Below, piece by piece: positions 44,998 to 53,792 of a stretch of 59,655 bases of DNA. The stretch is taken from NCBI GenBank assembly GCA_009838175.1, contig VXSB01000049.1:1-59655 (forward strand), read 5' to 3'. The stretch is from Chloroflexota bacterium (GTDB lineage Bacteria > Chloroflexota > Dehalococcoidia > Lucifugimonadales > Lucifugimonadaceae). The position numbers were made by a program, and so were the translations under genes. Each line of letters opens with the position of its first letter. The first letter of the stretch is position 1. The notes below the pieces were generated by a model. It was not told where the DNA came from, made no database searches, and saw only the letters and a program-made list of their open reading frames with translations.

Positions 44998-45664
44998 CGG
45001 GCCACCCGGCAGTGTCCGGCCGAAGCCGGTGGGTCACCTCGTAAATCACACCGCGGGACTCTCCGGTTCGCAGGGCATCGGGTTCGACTACGTTCTCGGA
45101 GCGGGCGGCGTATACGTCCAGTCAGAGAGCGCGGACCTGACGGCCAGGGTGCTGGTCGCCCCTTGCGAGGTGCGGGGACTCGCTCCCGTGGAAGAGAAGG
45201 TGGAACTCGCCCACGGCCCGATCCCGGCTCGCCTTTTCGACGCGGGGCTGCGCTGGTTCCGGGACGACCCGCACACCGAGCGGTTCTTCGCCGTCCACTG
45301 GGAAGGCGACGCCTACCGCGCGGTGGCTCCCCCTCAGCAAGGAACTGCTGCGTCCCTCGAATACCGGACCCTCGGAGGCGCGGTTGCAGAGTTCCACTCG
45401 CATGGAACGTTGAGCGCCTTCTTCTCGAAGACCGACGACGAGGACGAGCAGGGGTTCCGCATCTACGGCGTCGTGGGACGCCTCGACACGCCCGAACCGG
45501 AACTGAGCCTCCGGGTCGGCGTCTACGGCCACTTCGCTACGGTGGAATGGACGCAGGTGTTCGACGGCCCGCCGTCGGCTGTCCGACTCGTGTCTGAAGG
45601 GCTCGAATCGCCACGACCAACATCACGCAACAAGGAGGCGACTGAGAATGCCCTACTACCTTGA
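44900..45664 (+). CDS. JAMM/JAB peptidase (PRTRC system protein A type)
   Basis: 254 residues if started at ATG 44900 (GGAGG upstream); this overlaps the E2 gene by 98 bases. The first 45 residues look like frame shadow, so a start at an internal GTG is possible. The JAMM zinc site is complete: H166, H168, S176 and D179 in VAEFHSHGTLSAFFSKTDDE. VEEKVELAHGPIPARLF is the preceding strand-helix with candidate catalytic Glu. RLDTPEPELSLRVGVYGHFA is the closing beta segment typical of PRTRC-A. Such enzymes cleave ubiquitin-like proteins from targets or trim their precursors. The extra tail on the UBL gives it a plausible substrate. Confidence 0.85.
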   Translation: MEKPSTRLRTLSPNAPCPRRSQSRKGDEAAAGDGPPGSVRPKPVGHLVNHTAGLSGSQGIGFDYVLGAGGVYVQSESADLTARVLVAPCEVRGLAPVEEKVELAHGPIPARLFDAGLRWFRDDPHTERFFAVHWEGDAYRAVAPPQQGTAASLEYRTLGGAVAEFHSHGTLSAFFSKTDDEDEQGFRIYGVVGRLDTPEPELSLRVGVYGHFATVEWTQVFDGPPSAVRLVSEGLESPRPTSRNKEATENALLP

Positions 45665-46469
45665 CAACGCGTTCCTGCTGAACGAACCATGGATGACCGT
45701 GGTCGGCTGCGGCGGGACCGGCGGCTTCGTCGCCGAAAGCCTGTGCAGACTCTTCCAGGGAAGGAAGGCCACCATCGTCCTGGTCGACCACGACCGGGTG
45801 GAGCGCCACAACCTGCTTCGCCAGAACTTCTACGCGGAAGACGTGGGAGAGTTCAAAAGCAAGGCGCTGGCCGACCGGTTGGCGAAGGCCTACGGACGTC
45901 CGGTCGGATACTCGGTCTACCCCTTCCGGGAGTACGACCACGATTTCCGTCCCCACGGGCATGGCTACCCCGGCCTTCCCGCTTACGGCGACAGTCTCGT
46001 CATCGGCTGCGCCGACAACGCAGCGGCACGTAGGGCGATGGCCGAGTGCCTGCCGAATGACCCGCGTCGCTGGCTTATCGATGCGGGGAACGACACCAAC
46101 TGGGGACAGGTGCTGATCGGCAACGTCGCGGAGCGGATGGTGCTGGACGAACCTCCATTCACCGGGGATACCTGCCTGCTGGCTCCCGCGCCGACCCTGC
46201 AGCGGCCCGACCTGCTGACCGCGATGTCGACCAGACCGCCGGACGTGGACTGCGCGGCGGCCCTCGACCTCACCGACCAGGACGCCACCATCAACCAGAT
46301 GATGGCGTCGCTGGTCCTGCAGGTGGTCCGCCGCATGGTGGCAGGCACTTGCCCGTTCATGGGCCTCTACCTGGACATGGACCAAGGGACGGTCAGCCCA
46401 ACCTACGTCACTCCCCAGGCTGTCGAACGGCTTGTGGGCGCTGACGCCGACCCGGAACGACGGGCATAA
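45648..46469 (+). CDS. E1/ThiF-like activating enzyme (PRTRC system ThiF type)
   Basis: 273 residues from ATG 45648 (AAGGAGG upstream), overlapping the JAMM gene by 17 bases. The nucleotide-binding loop is VVGCGGTGGFVAESL (20-26), the D-x-D...N-L-x-R-Q motif is VDHDRVERHNLLRQNF with D47, N55, R58 and Q59, and SLVIGCADNAAARR is the next strand. C202 in VDCAAALDLTDQDATINQ is the best candidate thioester cysteine, as in other ThiF/E1 proteins. It would adenylate the ubiquitin-like C terminus and pass it to the E2. It closes the UBL-E2-JAMM-E1 series. Confidence 0.9.
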   Translation: MPYYLDNAFLLNEPWMTVVGCGGTGGFVAESLCRLFQGRKATIVLVDHDRVERHNLLRQNFYAEDVGEFKSKALADRLAKAYGRPVGYSVYPFREYDHDFRPHGHGYPGLPAYGDSLVIGCADNAAARRAMAECLPNDPRRWLIDAGNDTNWGQVLIGNVAERMVLDEPPFTGDTCLLAPAPTLQRPDLLTAMSTRPPDVDCAAALDLTDQDATINQMMASLVLQVVRRMVAGTCPFMGLYLDMDQGTVSPTYVTPQAVERLVGADADPERRA

Positions 46470-46548
46470 CCGACGTGCCGCGGGGCGTTTTCGCCTCTGC
46501 GACGCGCGCGCGTGAATCCATCGGACGTGCAACGAAAAAGGAGAAGCC

Positions 46549-46935
46549 ATGTCTGACCAAAAGAGGATCAAAACGATGTGGCAGGACAACTGCAGCGGGT
46601 TGCGCGGGCATCCGCTGATGACGAAGGAGCTAGGGGAGAAGATCCCCGTGCTCCGCGCCAACGAGAACGTCGAGGATAGCGACGACGTGATCGCCCACGT
46701 GAAGCTGTTCAGCCCCTACAGCGGTTGGACCTGGTACGCCACCGAGTGGGAGGCCGAGACGGGCCTCTGCTTCGGCCTGGTGGAGGGTTTCGATACGGAG
46801 TGGGGATACTTCGGGCTCACGGAGCTGGCGGAGGCGAAGGTGTTCGGCGGCGTCCCCGCCATCGAGCGCGACCTCTACTGGGAACCGAAGACCATAGGCG
46901 AGATCACCGGAGAAACGTCGGAGATCGCGGCGTAG
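46549..46935 (+). CDS. DUF2958-type protein
   Basis: 128 residues from ATG 46549. The middle matches the DUF2958 family of mobile elements: HVKLFSPYSGWTWYATEWEA, CFGLVEGFDTEWGYFGLTEL, and VPAIERDLYWEPKTIGEI. The function of this family is not known; it is often found beside element replication and antirestriction genes. It lies 79 bases after the E1-like gene, in the same direction and with the same GC-rich codon use, so it probably belongs to the same transcript. Confidence 0.75.
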   Translation: MSDQKRIKTMWQDNCSGLRGHPLMTKELGEKIPVLRANENVEDSDDVIAHVKLFSPYSGWTWYATEWEAETGLCFGLVEGFDTEWGYFGLTELAEAKVFGGVPAIERDLYWEPKTIGEITGETSEIAA

Positions 46936-46980
46936 CCATCGAAAGTGGCCGGCGCACAAACGAAGGAAAGGAGAAGATCC

Positions 46981-47400
46981 ATGCCGGACGAGAACGGAAC
47001 GGAAACTACTAGGTCGGATGCCGCAGTTGCCGAGGAGTCGAGCCCAGATGAGGAAACTTCGCGGGAATCCCAAGGTGGCGATGACTCCGTAAAAACTGCC
47101 GATGCCGATGCGCAATCCGACGCAACGGAGGAATTGAAGGTCATCGTCTCGATCAAGGAGGGAAGGGCCACCGTCGGGGTGCAGCAGCCCTATTCGGACC
47201 CGCACATCGAAGCGTTCGAAGACGCTGATCTGACTGGACTGGCGCTGGAGGTCATAGCCGTAACCCAAAGAGCGAAGGTCAGATGGGAGGAGACGCCCAA
47301 GCATCCGCCCTACGATCGCCCAACTCCCCCGATCCGGCGTCGCAGCCGGAATCAGCAGGGGACGACGCAGCAGGAAGAGCAGGAGCCGAGGCTGTTCTAA
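46981..47400 (+). CDS. small acidic-then-basic protein at the end of the cassette
   Basis: 139 residues from ATG 46981 (AAAGGAGA upstream). The first 60 residues are highly acidic and disordered (TADADAQSDATEE). A small folded domain follows (LKVIVSIKEGRATVGVQQPY, DPHIEAFEDADLTGLALEVI), and the end is rich in Pro, Arg and Gln. The folded part could be a compact beta-alpha domain. No family is recognised. It ends 39 bases before a strong hairpin, so it is probably the last gene of the long transcript. Confidence 0.65.
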   Translation: MPDENGTETTRSDAAVAEESSPDEETSRESQGGDDSVKTADADAQSDATEELKVIVSIKEGRATVGVQQPYSDPHIEAFEDADLTGLALEVIAVTQRAKVRWEETPKHPPYDRPTPPIRRRSRNQQGTTQQEEQEPRLF

Positions 47401-47439
47401 ACGGACAATGCCGGTCGGCGAAAAACCTCTCGACGCAGA

Positions 47440-47478
47440 CACGGGGCAGGTTGCCGCTCTCATGGCAACCTGCCCGTG
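47440..47478 (+). terminator. strong hairpin after the ubiquitin-like cassette
   Basis: CACGGGGCAGGTTGCC (47440-47455), an eight-base loop and GGCAACCTGCCCGTG (47464-47478) form a 15-bp stem with one bulged G. A GTCTTTTT tract follows only about 17 bases later. It probably ends or stabilises the transcript of the preceding gene run. Confidence 0.65.
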
Positions 47479-48956
47479 CCTTCCCATGTGTGTTGTCTTT
47501 TTCGCGTTTACGACCGGATGCGACCGTGCGAGTTTGCCGCTTCGCCAGTCTGTACGCCGTCTTCTGCTTTTGTTCGAGCGCCGAGATGTCCTGCCCCGTT
47601 CTCCCATGCGTGTGATGCGCTCGCCCCAGTGGAAGGGTCATGAAATCGGCGCCTCTGGGGAATCCAACGAGAGAATTCGAGAATATCCCGCAACGAAGGT
47701 TTGAACCACTTAAGGACGCTGCAAGGTGTCGACTCTGACCTAGTCGTGTCGGAGTTCCGGATTCTCCAGTTGCACGGTGAATTCAGTGACGTTGCATCCG
47801 AGGTTTTCGTGTTTCAGCGACGGCTCCAATGCATCTCGAGCAACGCCGAAACTCGTCTAGCACACGAGTTTGCGACGGGGTCTTATAGCCCTTGAGCATC
47901 CGCGACGGCCCCGCGAAACCGTCTATCCTGAATAATGATTCCTCCCCCGATCCGATGAAGCAACTTGAGGTGTCCTGACGGCACACGACCAAATCTCGCA
48001 CCACCAACGTCGTTCATAGTCGAGTCAGCGGTCGACCGCGTTCCAAACTGAAGGCCGTCACGAACCTGAACTCTATGCGGTGACTATCGGTTATCACAAC
48101 GGGTACCACACCAACAAACGAACTTTCGAACAGTTCGAGTAACACGGGAATTGCCGGGGCACCGATTCGAAACGGTGATGCTTGACGGCGCTGTTTGAGT
48201 TAGGTCGGTTTCGACGATGATCGTCGGCCAAAGCCGACCGGGCGCGATTTTAGATGTCCAGCGGTCCACGCTGTTCAGTCCGCGGCGAGGACATCCGCTG
48301 AGATTAGAACGATTCAAACCGAGATGAAACCGGTCGATGCGTCGGTTATCACTTTTGTTATCACATTCATAACGAATACCGTGAACGTCGATACGTAACT
48401 GTGAGCGATTCCGATGGTTGATGCAGAACTTTGCATAGTTGTCAAGAAATGGTCTATGCTGCCCGAACCGCCGTTAAATCGACTGTTTTGCTTGGGACTT
48501 GGTTTGAAATCCGGAACAGGTGATCGTCGCGATTGGACGAAGATCGAGGGAAATGTTCTTGAGATCTAACTTCATTTCGGTTCTACGCCGATTGTCAACG
48601 AAGTGACTAAACGATCTCGACGATTCGGACCATCGAAGGGAATGGCGTCCCTGAAACGATTGAGAATCAGCCAGACATAGGTGATACAGTCCACGTGGCT
48701 AATTCGACAACGCCTAATTCTCAGTTTTCGTGCAGTCGACTAAAAGGCGTCGGTAGCGGCAACGGGTCAGGTCACGTAGTCGATCTTACTGAGTCTGAAG
48801 ACGCGATCGCTTCGCGATTGAACATACCCAACGAGCAGCATCGGAGAGAAAATCCTCAATCCCTGTGAGACCAAGCTCGAAAACCCTCATCGTGTCAGCT
48901 TGGCGTTAGAATACCTTAGCGACCATCTCAGTCAATAAGCGCAATCGAATTCAATC
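47479..48956. other. long intergenic stretch between GC-rich module and defence island
   Basis: About 1.5 kb with no supported gene. GC content drops visibly from left to right (48340-48620 is AT-richer), and the short frames present have no family-like content. It probably marks a junction between separately acquired segments, and its right end must carry the promoter of the three-gene operon. No SD is visible before ATG 48957, so translation may be leaderless or weak. Confidence 0.4.
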
Positions 48957-51900
48957 ATGAACCTTGAGGTTCTGCGGCAAACCTTAGAGCTTCTAGAAGA
49001 GCTGCCAGCCGAATCGGCGGTTTGGGAGAAAGACGTACCGGAGTTCCTGGAGTCGTTGACGGCATTGTCTGCATCCAAGGACGCGGAACGGGCTGCCGTT
49101 GTCTCTAGGGAAACTCTGGCGAAATCGATCGAAGATTTCGAAGGTACGTATTCCGAGATTCTCGTGTATCTCGAAGTCGACACATCGCTTTGGCGCCCTC
49201 CTTTGGGTGCCGATAATGCCCTCATCGAACGAATAGACAGGTTGTTTGGAACCTTAGAGTCTCTTTTCAACGACTACGGTGCGATCCCCGACAAGGGCGC
49301 GTCACTCAGCCAAACAAGGGCTCTGATTGAGCGCAGGCAGGCTATTGAAGATCAGATTGTGGGAATCAGTTCCGAATTGGATGGTTTGCTACAAACCGTT
49401 GAAGAGATCACCCATGATGGCCGACCACCTGATCCTGTCGTCGAGATCACCACAACCGACAGGCTGATTGAAACGCACACGAAGAGTTCAGACGCTACTT
49501 TGTCGGAATTGCGGATTTCTGAAGGATCGTTGCGGTTTGATCCTGATCGGACAAAGTACGAAGTTCGGTTGGAGAACGACATCGGGATTTTTGAGCTTTG
49601 GCCAGTCACCAATACCGCCAACGCGACAATCGCCGTCACCGCTGAATCTTCAGATGATCACCGTGCTGATCTCGAGTCCGAACACGGAGGCTACACGGTC
49701 TCAAACCTTAAGGTAGGCATCACAGAGATTTCGTTAAACGTCACTGCCGAAGATCTTTCGACCAGCAAAACCTACTATGTCACTGTGTCGCGCGCTGCTA
49801 GCGACAATGCTCGCTTAAAGAGTTTGGATCTAAGTATCGGCGATTTGCGTTTCGATACCGAAGTGGCGCAATACGAGGTTCAAATTCCTTGGGACACAGA
49901 AGAACTCACAACAAGATTCTCGACCGCGCATTGTGCCGCAACAGTTGAAGCAAGCGTTGTTCTCCCCGGCCAGAAAAATGCATATGCTCTCAACACGGAC
50001 GGTGGGGCGATTTCCATATCAGCCTTGCCGGAAGGTAACTCCGTGTTGGCGATTCACGTCACGGCTCAAAATGGCGGCAGCACGCAGGATTACGTAGTAA
50101 CCGTAACGCGCCCGGCGGCAGCAAAAACAAATCATGTCGTGTTAATGTGGTCGCTTGTCGCTCAGGACGACCTTGCCGGCGCATATTGGTTGGCGGAAAG
50201 CCTCTCTAACCAAGGGACGGTTTCTCGCCAATTGCCGTCGCTACTCATGGCAGCTCAAGGAGCAAGGTGGCTGTCTCATGACTCAATGGGATGCGTCGGG
50301 GATCTTTCCGACATCGTCTCGGAGACTGCGACGCCTTTCGACGATGATGCGCAAGTCATGCTCGGCCTCGCGGCAGCGTTGCGTCCTTCGGTTGTCGCGC
50401 CCGAGACCAATCTTCTTGCTTGGCTGGACACACCCGATTGTCTGTCCTCGGTCGAGAACATAGTTGCACCAATACGAACCTTCGCCAACCTGGGACACCG
50501 CTTAGGACCCGAATTCGTTCGAGGGGACGAATGGCAGGGCAGGCTCGAAGGATTAATCGTCGAAGCTAGCGCGCGGGCCCGCGCGTGGCTTGAAGACGCT
50601 GAAAAACGTCGACACAATTTGGCGCGAGCCAACAGCGTTTGGCGGTACCTTTGCACCAGAGACGGAATCCTGGGCACTTTACACGCAACAGTCGGCGGCG
50701 ACGTTCGAGTTGAAGTCGCGACCGCGAGAAGTGAAGTTGAAACTTTGCGCCTATCACCTTTCGTAGACGAGTTGATAAACGAGACCGATCATTCCTTACA
50801 CCCCAACATAAGGAATGAAATCGCAGGCGCAGCTCGCATCTGGTTAAAACAACGGATCGCAGAAGCCGTAGACATTGCGGCGGAATGGTGTGATTTGGTC
50901 GAAAGAGCCAACCAATCCTCAAGCGGTACTCGGAACCAGTGGCTCTCCGAACGTGTAGCGGAGTTGCGCAGTGAAATAGCTGCTCAAAGCGAAGCCGTGC
51001 TGGGTGACATCCTTCGAGTTTCCAATGACGAATCGCGGGAAGACCTCGCCGCTGCCGCCGGATGCCTGGCCAAATCAGTGCACCTATTGCTCGATTATTT
51101 GAGCATCGAGCACGACGTGGATTCGATTTCGGAGCCGCCGCGGGTCGTCCAAGATCTTCAAATGGTCACCCGAAATTCTGCCAATCACGGTTTAGGTGAT
51201 GACATTAACCTTGCTGTCGCAATATCTCGTCGCCTCATTTGGATGCCGTTTGTCGAACTCCGGGACGACGGCAAACCGGTTGATGATAGCCGTCCGATCG
51301 ATCTGGATTTGGTCGCACCGGACTGGTTTGCCGGGGACGCGACACTTGAGCAAGTCACCAAGTCCAGGATTTCTATTGGTGATTTCCGATTTCTCGACAT
51401 CTTGACTTCGGGAATCGCCAATGATGAACGTTCGAATTTCGACGGTTTGTTCGCCCCTGAGATAGCCGCTGCGAAGGAGACCCTCAGAGAACATCGTGAC
51501 CGCGCGCAAACCGTAGTAGACCAAGCGGTTAGCGACGGAGTTATTGAGTATGACGGAAAACGGTGGACTGAAGTAACGAATGTCCTTGAGGACATCGTGG
51601 TCGACCAAGTACTAAATTTCAAAGGTGCTCACGACAAACTCGACTGGATTGAAAGCACAATCGGGTGTGAAAGAGATTCACGTCGGAAGGAATTACGCAC
51701 TGAGTGGGAACCATTGATTCGAGGTTTGAGAGAGGATCCGTCCGTCCTTGGGGTGATTGTCGAAGAATTGGACGAAACTTTCCAATTGGCGAGTCACGAC
51801 GCCTCACTTGACATCCGCATCATGGAAGACTGCGTCAGTCGCGTACGAAATCACAAATCAGGCGACGGGCAGGACCTTCGCCCGACCATATCAAGGAATC

Positions 51901-52013
51901 AAAGTGAAGTCTTGGAGAACTTCTTAGCTTTTTGCGAAATCTCAGTGGACGGGCAAACACTGTCACAGGGAGCTAACAGGCTACGTAGTTTGCTTCGGCA
52001 TGCCGAAAGTTGA
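48957..52013 (+). CDS. large protein with two cadherin-like beta-sandwich domains
   Basis: 1018 residues from ATG 48957. An N-terminal helical part with coiled coil (1-165) precedes two cadherin-like beta-sandwich domains: about 178-280 (DATLSELRISEGSLRFDPDR..YEV...SKTYYVTVSRA) and about 284-385 (NARLKSLDLSIGDLRFDTEV..YEVQIP...TQDYVVTVTRP). A long alpha-helical region of about 630 residues follows. There is no signal peptide or membrane segment, so these normally extracellular-type domains would be cytoplasmic. First of three co-directional genes with 15- and 9-base gaps. It may act as a sensor or scaffold for the ATPase encoded next. Confidence 0.7.
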   Translation: MNLEVLRQTLELLEELPAESAVWEKDVPEFLESLTALSASKDAERAAVVSRETLAKSIEDFEGTYSEILVYLEVDTSLWRPPLGADNALIERIDRLFGTLESLFNDYGAIPDKGASLSQTRALIERRQAIEDQIVGISSELDGLLQTVEEITHDGRPPDPVVEITTTDRLIETHTKSSDATLSELRISEGSLRFDPDRTKYEVRLENDIGIFELWPVTNTANATIAVTAESSDDHRADLESEHGGYTVSNLKVGITEISLNVTAEDLSTSKTYYVTVSRAASDNARLKSLDLSIGDLRFDTEVAQYEVQIPWDTEELTTRFSTAHCAATVEASVVLPGQKNAYALNTDGGAISISALPEGNSVLAIHVTAQNGGSTQDYVVTVTRPAAAKTNHVVLMWSLVAQDDLAGAYWLAESLSNQGTVSRQLPSLLMAAQGARWLSHDSMGCVGDLSDIVSETATPFDDDAQVMLGLAAALRPSVVAPETNLLAWLDTPDCLSSVENIVAPIRTFANLGHRLGPEFVRGDEWQGRLEGLIVEASARARAWLEDAEKRRHNLARANSVWRYLCTRDGILGTLHATVGGDVRVEVATARSEVETLRLSPFVDELINETDHSLHPNIRNEIAGAARIWLKQRIAEAVDIAAEWCDLVERANQSSSGTRNQWLSERVAELRSEIAAQSEAVLGDILRVSNDESREDLAAAAGCLAKSVHLLLDYLSIEHDVDSISEPPRVVQDLQMVTRNSANHGLGDDINLAVAISRRLIWMPFVELRDDGKPVDDSRPIDLDLVAPDWFAGDATLEQVTKSRISIGDFRFLDILTSGIANDERSNFDGLFAPEIAAAKETLREHRDRAQTVVDQAVSDGVIEYDGKRWTEVTNVLEDIVVDQVLNFKGAHDKLDWIESTIGCERDSRRKELRTEWEPLIRGLREDPSVLGVIVEELDETFQLASHDASLDIRIMEDCVSRVRNHKSGDGQDLRPTISRNQSEVLENFLAFCEISVDGQTLSQGANRLRSLLRHAES

Positions 52014-52028
52014 ATTTCCGTAAACGCC

Positions 52029-53783
52029 ATGACGCAACACGACGCAAATCACACTGATGAAATCGACCGGTTGGTAAATGACTGGGGACAACTGCTGCAG
52101 GAACAACCTCACACTCGAATGAGCAGAGCATCTAAAGGGAGGATTGGCCGAGTTCTGAAGTTCTTGGGTTTGCCGTATCGGACCGATCGTGACATAACGT
52201 TCTTAAATCAAACGCCATCAGGGCACCGTTGGTTGCATTGCATTTTGGACTCGGATCCTCACAGCGTACCTGCAGTCAGAGGAGCACCTCAGTTTTCTTC
52301 ACTTGCTAACGGAAAGTATCACGTTTTTTGTTTGTGGGAAGACTCTCGGCCAGACCGCATATTTGGTAATCGCGAAATCAAACGCACTGCCCAAGACGGC
52401 CGGAACGCAGTTATCGTTCTTTATCTTCGGAGTTCACTGACGGGAGCTGAACGTCAAGACTTACGACGAGAATCATGCGAACTTGACGCAACCGCAGCGG
52501 TCATCGATGACGTACTGTTGGCGTACACCGCTACCCATCGCAACGACCGGTTCAAAGTTTTGATGGAAACAGCCTTACCATTCTCTGCTGCAAACCCATA
52601 CAACGCCGAAACACTCGGGTGGGGCGCACGAGTCGCACCGGAGATGTTTTACGGCCGCGAGGCACTGTCGCGTGAACTCGCAGCGCGCGATGGCACCTCG
52701 TTGGTTTTCGGCGGGCGTCAACTTGGCAAGACTGCTCTTTTGCGGCATGTTGAAGAAAGCGTAGCTGACCCTAACCTGAGACGATTTGCGTGGTTCATTG
52801 ACCTGAAAGAGATGGGCTATGTGCCAGATGCGGACACGTCGAAAGACCCCTTCGAAATCTACCAGACTCTCCACGCTCAGTTCAAACGAGAAAACATCCT
52901 TGGCCGGGATGCAACAGGTGGCACGCTTGAACAGATGCGTCAAGATCTGATCAATGCATTCAGTGTTGACGGAGATCTGCAAGTTCTCGCAATGTTCGAC
53001 GAGTCGGATGCCTTCCTAGAATCAGATTGGTTGGCTGGTTCCGCAGCAGTCGAGTCGTTGCGGGCATTGATGGACAGTACCAGCAATCGATTCAAGGCTG
53101 TATTTGCCGGATTGCACAACGTCCAGCGTTTTGCCAACAGACCCAACAATCCATTCCCGAACCTCGGATTTAACCCTAATCATCCCAGAAGGGGCGGCAT
53201 CGGACCTTTAGCGGATCACGAGGCTAGGAATCTCGTCGAAGAACCCTCCCACCTTTTGGGTTTCAGGTTCGAACCACTGGTAGTCGACAAAATCTTGAGT
53301 TACACCAATCGGCATCCTTCCCTGATTCAGTTCTTCTGCCACGAACTTATCCGGTCATACCGCGACAGCAATCCAGATGGGGACCCGCCGTACGTAATCG
53401 GGATCGAAGACGTGGACCGGGTGTATCGTACTTCGAGCATCCGGGAAGGAATAAAGCGCCGCTTCGAAGAAACCTTCAAACTGGATCCCAGATACCATGT
53501 AATCGCCTTGACAATGATCCTTGACCAAGCGCGTCCAACGGAAAGTTGGTCTTTGGAGAAATTGAGGTCACATTGCCAGTCCTATTGTCCCATGACGTTT
53601 GATCCTAATCGTTTAGATGATCTTGAACTAACATCGCTACTTAATGAACTTATAGGTTTGGGAGTTTTAGCGGAAGATGGTACATCGTACAGGATTCGGA
53701 GTTCGCTAATTGCTCAATTGTTTGGAAGCGAGGACGAAGTGATGAGTAGGCTTTTTGAGTTGGAAGCCGACGAACCTTACTAG
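52029..53783 (+). CDS. STAND-like AAA ATPase
   Basis: 584 residues from ATG 52029. Residues 1-195 form an unrecognised N-terminal domain. The hallmark FYGRE (207-211) then opens a P-loop module of the STAND/archaeal ATPase kind, with Walker A GGRQLGKTA (228-236), Walker B LQVLAMFDESDAF (about 313-325), and a sensor segment FKAVFAGLHNVQRFAN. A helical and winged-helix-like end follows (RIRSSLIAQLFGSEDEVMSR). STAND ATPases are signal-driven switches in immunity and regulation. It lies between the cadherin-like protein and the HEPN-like protein, so it may sense a trigger and release the effector. It could equally be a plain AAA motor. Confidence 0.75.
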   Translation: MTQHDANHTDEIDRLVNDWGQLLQEQPHTRMSRASKGRIGRVLKFLGLPYRTDRDITFLNQTPSGHRWLHCILDSDPHSVPAVRGAPQFSSLANGKYHVFCLWEDSRPDRIFGNREIKRTAQDGRNAVIVLYLRSSLTGAERQDLRRESCELDATAAVIDDVLLAYTATHRNDRFKVLMETALPFSAANPYNAETLGWGARVAPEMFYGREALSRELAARDGTSLVFGGRQLGKTALLRHVEESVADPNLRRFAWFIDLKEMGYVPDADTSKDPFEIYQTLHAQFKRENILGRDATGGTLEQMRQDLINAFSVDGDLQVLAMFDESDAFLESDWLAGSAAVESLRALMDSTSNRFKAVFAGLHNVQRFANRPNNPFPNLGFNPNHPRRGGIGPLADHEARNLVEEPSHLLGFRFEPLVVDKILSYTNRHPSLIQFFCHELIRSYRDSNPDGDPPYVIGIEDVDRVYRTSSIREGIKRRFEETFKLDPRYHVIALTMILDQARPTESWSLEKLRSHCQSYCPMTFDPNRLDDLELTSLLNELIGLGVLAEDGTSYRIRSSLIAQLFGSEDEVMSRLFELEADEPY

Positions 53784-53792
53784 GCCCGAGGC

